From contig NC_092670.1 of the NCBI RefSeq assembly GCF_964355755.1, forward strand, positions 24,222,795 to 24,286,794: a DNA stretch of 64,000 nt, written 5' to 3'. Origin of the DNA: Antedon mediterranea (Eukaryota; Echinodermata; Crinoidea; Comatulida; Antedonidae). The notes below the pieces were generated by a model, which saw only the letters and a list, made by a program, of their open reading frames with translations, did not search any database and was not told the origin of the DNA. Shown piece by piece: positions 12,123 through 22,421 of the stretch (position 1 is its first letter; each line of letters begins with the position of its first letter). Made by a program: the position numbers and the translations under genes.

Positions 12123-12384
12123 TTATCGACCTCCTCTTAATCTTGGTAGGAGATAAATTGTACTCTGGTCTTTAATGCTGTAATAGCCCAATGTGTTGCC
12201 ATCTTCTAGTTGTCTACTCTCAAATGTTAGTCTCTGTTGATCCACTGGAACACGCTCCCTTCCTGCGATTTCATGTTTCAGTTGTTTTACTGTGGTTGAT
12301 CTGCGCATGTTTTGATAAACGATAGATTTTCCATCAAGGTTTTTGACAAAAATGTCAAAGGTATCAGAGGTACGTGTTGCATAA
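12123..12384 (-). CDS. Ubiquitin-like terminal exon of cGLR copy 2
   Basis: The acceptor AG is at 12386-12385, after a modest tract. The exon is 262 nt: 1 nt completing a codon, 86 residues and a stop. After a seven-residue linker the domain matches ubiquitin without gaps. The Lys-6, Lys-11 and Lys-27 positions are kept. Lys-29, Lys-33, Lys-48 and Lys-63 are replaced (E, R, R, D), and Ile-44 of the hydrophobic patch is Thr. The C-terminus RLRGG is followed by a single Arg. It has no start codon at the right place to be an independent ubiquitin gene. Confidence 0.85.
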
Positions 12385-13775
12385 CTAAAGGAAAAATATA
12401 TATAATGTAGAAATATTAATTATGTAAATATAATAATACAATTCGCAAAGAATAACAAAATGATAATCTCAAGTTTCATGTCATTTGTCAGAGTTTTACT
12501 TAGCAAAATAAGAGATGTGTGACATCGGAAATCTCTCCGATGAATTACAAAGCGCTATCTGCAGTGCATTAAAGACCTCAAGCTAAAAATGGAACTTTTG
12601 ATAGTCAAAAACAGTAAACTGTGAACATCATTGCGCCAAACTTCGCGATACTGACCCTTAAACTATATTTCGAATAGGCAAAACAATAAAATGACACTAT
12701 ATGCAAGCAATCCAATATTTTGCAATAAGCATCCAATAATGTTTCCATAGTATTCGGAGAAAAATAAATTCCACTTATTACTGGTTTACCTTTTATTCAG
12801 TAGTACTCTGATAATATGCTCATCATCACGTGTAGCTCTTCTAAGCCATCCCAGAATGTTGTTCAGTGAGTCTGCATCATAGCGATCAAGCAGATTCACT
12901 GATCCACGGAAGAAGTTTGGCATGTTGCGAGTTTCAAGAAAGTGCATCAGAGTCTGAACCAAGTCTTTGAATCTATCTGCTAAACTTTCTTGGTGCCACG
13001 ATAGGTCAGGACGGTCGCTATTTAAATGTAGCATACACGTTTTAAGGTGATACGACGACAACATTCCGAGTTGTGACAACCCTGCCTTCTTCTGAACTGT
13101 CTTCAGAATTTTCAGGGTATCTCTACGGCATTCATTTATTCGGTCGATGTTGTTGAATATACTTTTTTCTCTATCCGAGAAACTCTCCCTCCATAATTGA
13201 TCGTATTCAGGAGTATGTAAATGACGAGGACTTTTAGCCACAAAGTGCCTACCACCAATGTTTAGGCTTGGAACTATATCAATAGACATACTTCTTCCGT
13301 TGTATCCAACATCCAACGTTATGGCTGGACCAGAATAACTAAGGTTTATCCTCATACCTAGGTCACCAATTCCATTAACAACTGTCTGCACAGTTGACTG
13401 CATGCTCCTTCGAACTCTATCAGGGTTCAATCGTCCGTCTTCTATAAGGTTACCCAATGTCGAGTCAGTGTAATGTGACGTTTTCTCAATCAAATAGTAG
13501 CCATCTAATCCTCCTCCTGTGATTCTCCAATTAGTAGATAGGTTCAAAGGAACCAGTAAATCAAACTCATCTGCCGCTATTACCTTCAAACCTTCATATG
13601 AACTTCCTTGATGAAAGATCTGCCTGAAGTTAAATGGTGAAGAGTGGTGGGATCTCACAAACACGTTTTTTATTTTTTGAATGGCATCTTTTGCTTGTGT
13701 CTGTTCATGTTGAGGGATGTTAACTTCATTTAGAAGGTAACTCCTTAGAGCTCCTATCAAATTTGCTGCACACAT
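12123..13775 (-). CDS. cGLR copy 2: cGAS-like nucleotidyltransferase fused to C-terminal ubiquitin-like domain
   Basis: The predicted CDS joins 13775-12790 and 12384-12123 (415 residues). The start Met at 13775 aligns with the starts of copies 3 and 4 and sits just after an acceptor-like gtgcag, so a 5' untranslated exon is likely. The N-terminal 329 residues are a cGAS/Mab-21-type nucleotidyltransferase: G57-S58 of the GS motif, E70 and D72 in 'DEFDLLVPL', D166 in 'SIDIVPS', and the family motif 'SSYHLKTCMLHL'. All catalytic acids are present, so it should make a (cyclic) oligonucleotide messenger when activated. No cGAS-type zinc thumb is visible, so the ligand is unknown. Exon 1 ends AAA-AG followed by GTAAAC (phase 2). 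Exon 2 begins with the one base needed and encodes a 76-residue ubiquitin fold ending RLRGG-R. The splice junction is inference from matching phase and sites, seen identically in copy 1. Confidence 0.85.
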
Positions 13776-14512
13776 ACTGCACTCTAAAAATTGTAAAAGA
13801 TGGTTATGTGAATAGATACAACGATAGCATTTTAATGATTTAATTTCTAAGAAATGCATTTTATTTTAATGTTTATCATTAATTAATGATACTATACAAA
13901 TTAAACCTATATTATGTATTTAACTGTTCTGCGTGTACGGGCAAGTATAGGCCTCCTTAACCATATACAAGAAAAATAAATTTCAATAATACATACCGTA
14001 CCGTAATTGAATCTTATATTATATTTTGAAATATCCTATTTCTAACTGTCTTCGTGGTATAAAAGCTTACTCATTATCTATCAACTGATTAAAAATGGTA
14101 CATATTTACACAGCATCTAAAATCAGATAGTGGGAATTTACGAGAGTGGGAATTCACCAACTGTGACGTACACATAAGCATTTACATAAATGCAACAGCA
14201 AACCTTGTACATGATGATGATTTTTTTTTATTTTTGTTTTTTTTTTACCTTCCCCGCCATTCGTTGCAAGAAGGATTTGGCCTATTTATTGAATCAAAGC
14301 TTTGGTCACGTGCGTGGTAAATTGTTATGAATGAATGTCTTAATTGGAACCTTTCTGAAGGAAATCGGACGTGCGTATAGAGGATGCACATCATCTTTCA
14401 AAATCAAATTGAAAAAATACTAAATGACGGTATTATGAATAATAATTTGTGACTGTTAATTTGGAATAATAAAGTTTGTAATATGATGCGATCATACTGT
14501 TGTCGGTCGGTA

Positions 14513-14563
14513 AACACTAATTTAAATTTGAGCACGCGACTACAGCCATGTATATGGCCTTGA
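14513..14563 (-). mobile_element. Fragment of GTCGCGTGC-family repeat
   Basis: 'ggtcggtaaacacta' through 'gcacgcgactacagccatgta' is the inverse of sequence at about 36595-36655 and 56208-56262. It is absent at the aligned site upstream of copy 1. Confidence 0.6.
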
Positions 14564-14905
14564 CTTAAAATAGTATTGTTAGGCTGTATGATATTATTAT
14601 GCCTACTGTCTGCAGTAAGGGAAAATGCACCGATTGTTAATTCAATCGTATGATATCTACTCTTCGAAGCCATATAACCAACTTAATGAAAGTTGAATAA
14701 CATAAATGATGACAATTGACTAACCTTAGTTTGTTTGTAAAGCAGTATTTTGACGAGACCTTCCGTTTCCGGCTGGTTTTGATCACGAAAATTTGTGACA
14801 AACTATGTTTTAAATTATTATTAACAAATAGGAAGTCCCGTTACTTCATCGCCATCAGTTGAACATTATAGCATATGCTAACATTTTATACACTATAGTG
14901 ATATT

Positions 14906-14915
14906 GGAAATTCCC
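14906..14915 (-). promoter_or_regulatory. NF-kB-type site upstream of cGLR copy 2
   Basis: GGAAATTCCC in a context conserved with copy 1 ('gtgatatt' before it), about 1.13 kb upstream of the start codon. Confidence 0.6.
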
Positions 14916-14951
14916 ACTCGTAGTTCTAGAACATTCTATGCATGAAAGTAA

Positions 14952-14959
14952 TGACGTCA
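14952..14959. promoter_or_regulatory. CRE/ATF site TGACGTCA near the kB site
   Basis: A perfect CRE about 37 bp beyond the kB site, conserved with copy 1. Flanking bases differ in several places while both motifs are unchanged. Confidence 0.5.
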
Positions 14960-16299
14960 TATTAAGGCGTGAGCCATATTTTTATGATTGGCTATACTAT
15001 TGAAAACAAACAGGCAAAGTTTTCCACTTTTTGGGTGCTGAGAATGTAATAAGGTGTTCCTCCAATTAAATACCACTTTTGCGACCCAGATTTTAGTGGT
15101 CTTTAATAGCTTTGGTGGTCTCTAATTAAAATCTCTTAAATCACCGTCACCACTTAGTGTTTAAAATACTCTATTTAGAGGGTGCTCTTCGTAGGGTAGG
15201 GTAAATGTAAACCAGCTGGTTGGTTTGTCTGCTGTCAATTTGTGTATTTCAAAAATTGAATTAGTTTTTGTTACTTTTCTTGGCCTAGCGTACATAACAG
15301 CCAAAGACTGAACCGTAATTCTGAATGCAAAGTACCATTAAATGTTTATTAAAATGCAACAAATGAATTAAACAACTTAAAGAAATAAAAGATTGACTTA
15401 AAATACTAATAAAAATACTATTGCAAGCTGCCATCACCTAGTTTGATTAATTAATTTTATCAGTAATTGTAGGAATGATTGTCGGGTGCCATCACCGATT
15501 AGTTTTTCAAAAGGTTACATAGATTGGTTTCTTAATATTAATAAATACAACAAATAAAAATGAACACAACAAAGATCAAGATAAAATACACATTTGACAT
15601 ATTTTGTAACATTTCTTTTGCAAAAGTGTCACAAAATTACATCATTCTCATGTCAATAATTTAGCAAATAAGTTTGGTAACCATTTTTGACACAATATAT
15701 ACACAATAGTCTGCTTTCATTTAAGTACTATAATTTAAATTAGTTTATAACATTGGTCCAGTACAAGTTTTTAGAAAAACAGACATTTAAGTATTGAATC
15801 TGAGGTCTATTGCACAGAGATATAAAGTGTTTAGAGTGGAAAACAAGAGGAGCTAGATACAAAAATATAAACATCTAACAACTTTTACAATTTCAGATCT
15901 AAAAACGGATAAAACTATCTGTCAAAAAATATATCAATATACTCTCATCTACTGGTTCAAAAGGTACATGATTTTGATTCCTAGAGTGAGTACGACCAGA
16001 AATGTTCAATTTGAACCAAGATATCAGATAGATCCTTAAAAGAAACAACACATCAAAAAATATGTTTATGCTTACAAAATGAATCAAATTACAGTATCAT
16101 TCGAAAACAATAAACCCCAAATTTAAAACATTTAAAATGTTAGCATACATTTATTTACACATCCCCTATCTGTAGGCCTATTTGCAAAACATCGTTTTTC
16201 TATTGTCTAGTTGTATCCTCTGCTGAATTTGATCATCCTTTCCTTGCATTTTCAGTAGGTATAACCATGGACCTATAAAGGGTATGGTGTAACTTCATT

Positions 16300-16580
16300 G
16301 TATGAAGGGCGTGGTGGTGCAGTGAGATCGTAGAGGATTCTAATCCAACCTAGTTGCATTGCTTGTATCCTTCGGCAGGACACTATGTTTGCCTCTCTCC
16401 ACCCAGCTGTACATATACAAATGGGTACCTGCTAAGTTCAAGGCATAAATTTGCGCTAGTAACTTATGGAAGTATGTTTCCATATGTGTTGATCCAAAAA
16501 TGACTGGGGTAATAATATGTCTGTTTCCCCAATGGAAAGCAGTGATATTTCTGATCTGGGCTTCCCTCTCTAAATAAGAC
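16300..16580 (+). repeat. Probable SINE-like dispersed repeat
   Basis: The stretch begins 'gggcgtggtggtgcagtgag' and contains 'tcggcaggacacta', 'gcctctctccacccag' and 'aaatgggtacctgctaa'. These phrases are typical of tRNA-like dispersed repeats of marine invertebrates. I do not see a second copy in this window, so the boundaries and family are uncertain. Confidence 0.45.
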
Positions 16581-16685
16581 TTGTCTAGTTGCTTACTTTT
16601 GAAAAGTTAATCTAATTAAAACCATCTTTCCCCTGTGTTTCAGTTGTTAATCTCTGCCCTTGCTGTCAGTATTGCATGTTGTATA

Positions 16686-17823
16686 TTATTCAACTTGGTC
16701 CTGAATACTTTGTGGTTTTCTGTCAAAAAAAAAAGACAAAATGTTTTATTTCAGTTAAAATATCTAAAAATTCTGTTGATTATAAACGTTAGACTGTTGC
16801 CGTAGATTCTTACTTTTTGTGAAGTAACACACTGATTATCTGCTCGTCATCGCGTCTAGCATTTTCCAGCCACTTCACAATATGATCCAGGGATTCTTTG
16901 TTGTACTTAATATTATTAATAATTAGATTCATTGACCTGCAGTGAAAGTGTGGTATGTTGGAGTCCCTAAGAAAATCTATCAATGTCTGAACTAAATCCT
17001 TGAACCTATCTGCCAATTTGTCTGGCTCCCACGATAATTCAGAACGATTGGCTAAATGAAGCATGCATGTTTTCAGGTGATAAGACGACAGTAGTTTTAG
17101 TTGGGATTCTCCTCTTTTTTCCCGAATTGTCTTTAGAATTTTTAGACAATCTCGACGGCATTCATTCATTTTGTCCATAGCTTTTATTCTTTTTTTTTCT
17201 TTCTTGGAAAAGCTCTCCCTCCATAGTTGACCGTATTCCTTGTGATCACGAAGATGCCGGGGACTTTTAGCAACAAAATGTCTGCCGTTTAGTATTAAGC
17301 CTGGAACAATATCAATAGACAACTTTTTGTCGTTGAACTTTAGTGTGATAGCTGGGCCAGAACTTCTCAGGTTTATTGTCATTCCTGTCATACCATTGAC
17401 AGCTTTCTGCACAGTCGACTGCATGCATTTACGCACTTTTTCCGGTATCAATCTCTCTTGCTCTATTAGGTCATCAAAGGTCTTGTCATTTTCATTTGAA
17501 TTCTGTGACTTCTCTGACTTTTCAATCCAAAAGTAGTTACCTAGGTCTTTTTCTTTTGGTTCTTTGATTTTCCAATCGCTAGATTTTAGGTTAAGAGGAA
17601 TCAAAAGGTCAAATTCATCAGCTGCTATGACCTTTAGACCTTCGTATGAACTTCCTTGATGGTAGATCTGCTTGAAGTTGAATGGCGAGGAGTGTTGGAA
17701 TTTATGAAAAGCTTCTCGAATCTTTTGAACGGCTTCTTTGGCCTGTGTTTGTTCAAGTTTAGTAAAAGTGACTTCAGTTTTAAGATAATTCCTTAGCTCC
17801 AGCAACAGGTTTGATTCAGACAT
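16686..17823 (-). CDS. cGLR copy 3: cGAS-like nucleotidyltransferase without ubiquitin domain
   Basis: The predicted CDS joins 17823-16814 and 16719-16686 (about 347 residues). The start ATG follows a good acceptor (tatcttttcag), so a 5' untranslated exon is expected. It has the GS motif at about 57-58, E70 and D72 in 'DEFDLLIPL', D171 in 'SIDIVPGL' and 'SSYHLKTCMLHL'; the catalytic triad is intact. Copy 3 has an acidic/Ser-rich insertion around residues 100-117 relative to copy 2. The exon ends AAA-AA followed by GTAAGA. The next acceptor (AG 16721-16720) leads to ten further residues and a stop. If the intron is retained, the TAA inside the donor stops translation after 337 residues. No intact ubiquitin exon lies downstream. 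Confidence 0.85.
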
Positions 17824-18504
17824 TGTCTGAAAAGATAAAATGATGCAGTAAGTAATTACCATGATCAATTTGCGTAATTATCTAGAAATTTCATTTCTAA
17901 ATAAAAAGACTTCCATTAAAAATAGGCCTATGCATTTTATTCAACAAAAGGCAAAATAAACGTTACTGAAAAGACAAAAATATTAATATCATACACTGCA
18001 CATTACCATTTTTATAGATCCATAAAACGCAGAAAAAAGTACTGTATATATACAGAGTACATATATATTGACGGTTTTAGAATGTCCTAGAGCAACCTAT
18101 TATGGCAGCTGGGTTCATCATTTATGGTTACCATTTGCCTAGATAACGGGATGTAATTCACCTTACTGGCAAAGGCTTTGGAACGATACCATGTGCAAAA
18201 TGTAACAACTGGAAAATAACTAACAATATCCTAAATTTGGCCGTTCCATACCCGGCGGCCGAAATGAACCGCACTCAGCCTGTAGTAGGCTACGTATTAT
18301 GATTATTTACTGTATATACACATTCATTCATAATACTAAATTTGAATAATAATATTCTACAGTGGTGTATTTCATTGCTTAGAATACTGTACTTACTCTC
18401 GACAGGGATAATTATGTTGTCACTAATTTCACCAAGGAGTTATTGTACTAGACTATAATATTAGCTTACTAGCTAGGCCCTTTCTGGTAGATAGACGATG
18501 GGCG

Positions 18505-18512
18505 TGACGTGA
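18505..18512. promoter_or_regulatory. CRE-like site TGACGTGA near the copy 3 kB site
   Basis: One mismatch from the palindromic CRE, about 40 bp from the kB motif on the gene-proximal side. Support is weaker than for copies 1 and 2. Confidence 0.3.
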
Positions 18513-18550
18513 CACCGAACGACTACGCAACAGAAAAACAAAACAAACCT

Positions 18551-18560
18551 GGAAATTCCC
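18551..18560 (-). promoter_or_regulatory. NF-kB-type site upstream of cGLR copy 3
   Basis: GGAAATTCCC followed by 'ag' and 'ttggtttgtcgccctc', a flank shared with copy 4 (25624) but not with copies 1 and 2. It is about 0.73 kb upstream of the start codon. Confidence 0.6.
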
Positions 18561-21179
18561 AGGCATGTTTGGTTTGTCGCCCTCTGTTGTCTGGAAATAC
18601 AGTACTGTAGTGTGGTTGGTATCATTGTCTTGTGTATAAGCCGAGTTGGTGAATTGTATTGTTGAAAGAAAATATAACATTGCAGGCTATACCTCACTGT
18701 ACACTCAAATGATTTTGAATACATAATTGTTAGATAAAACCAATTGCTTTGATGGCTTGAATTGAGAGGATTAACTATTATTGTCCGATGTTATTCAGCA
18801 CATTTTTATTCAAGTACTGTAATTATTAATTATTTATTAAATGTGTGTCCAAAGTAGGCTAAGAGTGTAATTGTTATTGACAAAACTGTTGTTGAATCCA
18901 AGCATATAATTATTCGCATTAATAACTGCTTTATCAGATTTAGTTTTATAATATCGGGGAATAAAGGATTATGGATTGCCTGTTGACTCCTTTAAAGTAC
19001 AAGTAAATATAATTACTGAGTGTTAAATATTCAATTCAAAACTTTTATCTATTTTCCAATTTATTAATAAAAATTCACCTGATATGCTTAAGCTTGCATC
19101 TGAGATTTAACATTTAAACGTTGTTGATTTGGTAACGTAAAAGATGAATAGAAACCTTTAATTACATACATTTATTCCTATACCTACCCCTTCTTCTTTT
19201 AATGTTTTTTTCATTTGTTAGAACAATCAATATATATTTCAGCCCATTTTTCCCCTCAATCTTTTTTCCTAGTACTCTTCTAATTTGTTTTAATGGCCAC
19301 TGTTTTACCAACGTAATTGTTTACTCCAAAATGTTTTATGCTGCTGGTCAAATTGTTTCAGTTGTAGAAAACCATAAAAGATACGATACGATAATATTCA
19401 TTGTCATTTTCACAACAAGGTACAAATAAAATTTGGTTGGTTGATTTTTCTTCAATAACTTCTTAACGTTTTCCGTCTTGCGACATTACGCTTTCCACAA
19501 TTTGTTTCCATGTTTGTCTGTTTATGGCAGAGGATGGTTTGTTATTGTGTTAGTGTCTACATATCCTTGTAAGTCTTTCTTTATTTGATTCATCCTGTTA
19601 AACATGAATAGAACTATGAACAAATGACTGTCGGCAACGTTTAGTGTTTTGATTGAGAGTGATCAGTCTCCCAGTTTGGCTAAGTTTACAGAATTTATTT
19701 AAAGGGTTATCGGGATCTTGACGAATTTTATTGACAGAAGAATACTTTCTCTATGGTAGAACTTTATATTTTGTTGTTGTTTAGTTAAAGGCCAACTCGA
19801 TTCCAATTAATTTGTTTCTTCATTTAACAATACATGTGACAATTATACTGTACATTATATTTTATTTAAATATTCGGAAAATTATATTATTATAAGTAGA
19901 ATCAATCAATTATCAAAAAATACTACTAAAACACTACTGCCAGTTGGCATCATACCTTTGCTTGATTCATTAATCTTATCAGTAATTGTGGAGTTAGTAA
20001 GAACATAAAACTAGATTAAATTGTTTATTTAATTTTGTATTTATTTAAAAACATATTCAGGATAAAAGACATATATTACGGAACAACTATTTTACATATG
20101 AATCTGCTTTACATCTATAACATCTATACAAAGCTAAAACTACATAACACTTAATAAATTTTAAAATAAAATAATAAATAAAACAGTTAAAAACAAGTGT
20201 ATATTTAACTTAAGTATAATTTTTTTGACATGACATTGGATTTAAAGTAAAAACCCCTATTAAGGGGACACTTATAATTCACCAAGTGGTTATTTTAATT
20301 TCTATTACGGGGAAACAATTATTTTCCCATCACAAAACAACACAAACAAGACCAAAATAAGTTATATTCATTTGGTTGGATCTTCATAATTATTTAGGAT
20401 ACTAATTTCTCTGGCATTGTCTAATGAATTACAGTTTTCATTGGTAATATGCTTACATGTTACTCCACTTTGTTTGTTTGTTTATTATATTTTTCACACA
20501 CATTTACTCATATAATACAGTTGTACATTCTAATAGATTAATATAAATTAGATTAAAAGAAACATGTGTGTGGATGGAGATCAAATGAATTAAAGAACTT
20601 TAAGTCTGACCCCTATTTTTACACACCAATATTGTCAACTTTATTTCCCCCTTAATTTGTACTGTCAATTCAAGGGACTTTAACTCAATAACCTACAACC
20701 TGTTTTTTTCCTAATATTACTACATTTCCGTCGATGTGCCTTAAAACGATTGCTGTGGAATGCGACCAATCAGTGTAGGATCCAGATTGTAAAATGATGT
20801 GCTAAACGTAACATACAATATGTTCGTAACCTTCTAGATCATTCCTTGGATTAAAGTTTCTATTAAAAGCATACTATTCCTGATTGTTCTTATATTAATT
20901 ATAGATAGTTTCTTAAATCTAAACACATTCTAGAATGTTCATGTAGATGTTACTGTACATGTTAGGGAATGGTAATTTATTACATCCACTGCCTTTCCCA
21001 TTTCACTCATGATAATCTTGTAGCTAAGGAGGGTGAGTGGAATGATTGGTTAGGCTTGATACCAAGGTCCATACGATGCAAGCGATGACGATGGCAAACA
21101 TAATGCATCTTCAATACCGATACGGCGTTAATCTGCCAAAAGGCGCGCAGCATTTTTGATTATGCATTATTAACAGGTA

Positions 21180-21610
21180 GTGGACAGGTTATAATACCTA
21201 ACTTGTGAATGTCGTTTAAACAATAGCATTCGTTCGATGTATATAATGACATTAAACATTTATGAAAAACTAATCTTCAAGACCCCTATCAAGGACAGTG
21301 CGCGTCTTATTGTTAAAGCATTCAACAGGTTATGGACATAGCATTTGTTCGATAATTCTTTAGAAAAAAAAACAAAAATCATTATAAATGACAAGGCGCG
21401 TCAATGTTTAAGCATTCAGTTTAAAACCAAGACAGAACAGCGTCGTCTTATAGAATTATGCATTAACAACCAGGTAGTAGATATAGAAGCTTTACTTCGA
21501 CGCCAAATGACAGCGTGCGTCAATGTTTAAGCATTCAGTTTACAATCAAGAGAGAATTGCATCGTCTTATAATTATGCGATAACAACTTCAACCGAGAGA
21601 GCTATTTTGC
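21180..21610 (+). repeat. Degenerate tandem repeat, ~100-120-bp units
   Basis: 'gcgtcaatgtttaagcattca' occurs at about 21397 and 21516, with a diverged unit near 21298 ('gcgcgtcttattgttaaagc') and traces further upstream. Each unit also carries 'cgtcttata' and 'aattatgc'. Small open frames across it are by-products. Confidence 0.65.
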
Positions 21611-22297
21611 AATCACAATGCATGTTCAAGACACCGGTCATACAATATGCAAGACAAATATTTAAAACACTCTTTTCATTGGACCACAACATGTATACAT
21701 TATCCTTTCTGTTAAATTGTCCATTGCAACCGCATATTGATATCTTTATCGTGGCTGACAAAGTTTTAATTCTTTTTTTTTCTTTTCTTTTATTCTAATT
21801 AGTCCCGATTTAATATTGTATCGCACATTTGTGTTTTTCCCGTGAAAATACACTGATTGTGTTTTATATCCATTGAATAACTATCCTTATTGCAAACACT
21901 TTCAAGTGGTCAATTCTACAATATATTTTAAATATTTACAAATAATGTGATTATTAGGCATATATTTAAAATAATTAATTAAAAATTAGGCCTAATTGTC
22001 TCTTAATTGTAATTGTTTTTACTCGAATTTGAAAGTTATTTATTTAAAACGTTTAAATTGTAAAACACAAGCACGCACTCAGACTGGTCTTTAAATATAA
22101 TTAAATTAATTAATTACAGTAACTATATTTACTTTTATTTCCTCAACCTCCGCATCCTTCTAAACTTACAAAATCCATTTTTTAGACCTATTGAAGAGTT
22201 TCTTTATTTTTATTACGCTTGATTAATCATTTTCCTCGTGTTTCAGTTGAAGGACTTAACTTCGAAGCTGGTAGTTTTCTTCCTTAAAGGTTTTATC

Positions 22298-22349
22298 ACA
22301 TTGCCTCGTTATATTTACTCCCAAATGTAAATCTCTGTTGATCAACTCT
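22298..22349 (-). pseudogene. Relic of a ubiquitin exon downstream of cGLR copy 4
   Basis: 'tactcccaaatgtaaat' then 'ctctgttgatcaactc' matches the ubiquitin exons of copies 1 and 2 ('tactctcaaatgttagt' then 'ctctgttgatccactg') over about 35 bp with only four or five differences. The orientation is the same. This is the segment coding for the [10 protein letters not shown] part of the domain. The rest of the exon is unrecognisable, so it cannot be translated as a domain. Confidence 0.7.
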
Positions 22350-22421
22350 TTAAAACTTTTCTTCATTTTCTGTTGTAGCATTTCAGTTCATTATGTTTTA
22401 TATTACTTGGTCTTGAATATT

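Larger units (their letters stand above)
13776..16299. other. 5' flank of cGLR copy 2, paralogous to the copy 1 flank
   Basis: It is co-linear with 9144-11600. Regulatory motifs are listed separately. A short fragment of a TCGCGTGC-type repeat is inserted at about 14513-14563. Small open frames here (14404-14673, 15899-16087) show no domain and are not conserved in the copy 1 flank, so I do not call them. Confidence 0.55.
17824..22297. other. Intergenic region between cGLR copies 3 and 4
   Basis: It includes the copy 3 kB site. A block near 19930-20010 resembles the copy 1 and copy 2 flanks ('aatcttatcagtaattgt'), so the duplication unit extends here in diverged form. Small frames on both strands (18453-18724, 19202-19429, 21523-21798) are AT-driven, overlap each other and have no domain. 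Confidence 0.5.

Noticed and set aside
16810-17868. Start of cGLR copy 3 at 17868
   Set aside because: The first 15 codons lie upstream of a good splice acceptor and are not conserved; the Met at 17823 aligns with copies 2 and 4.
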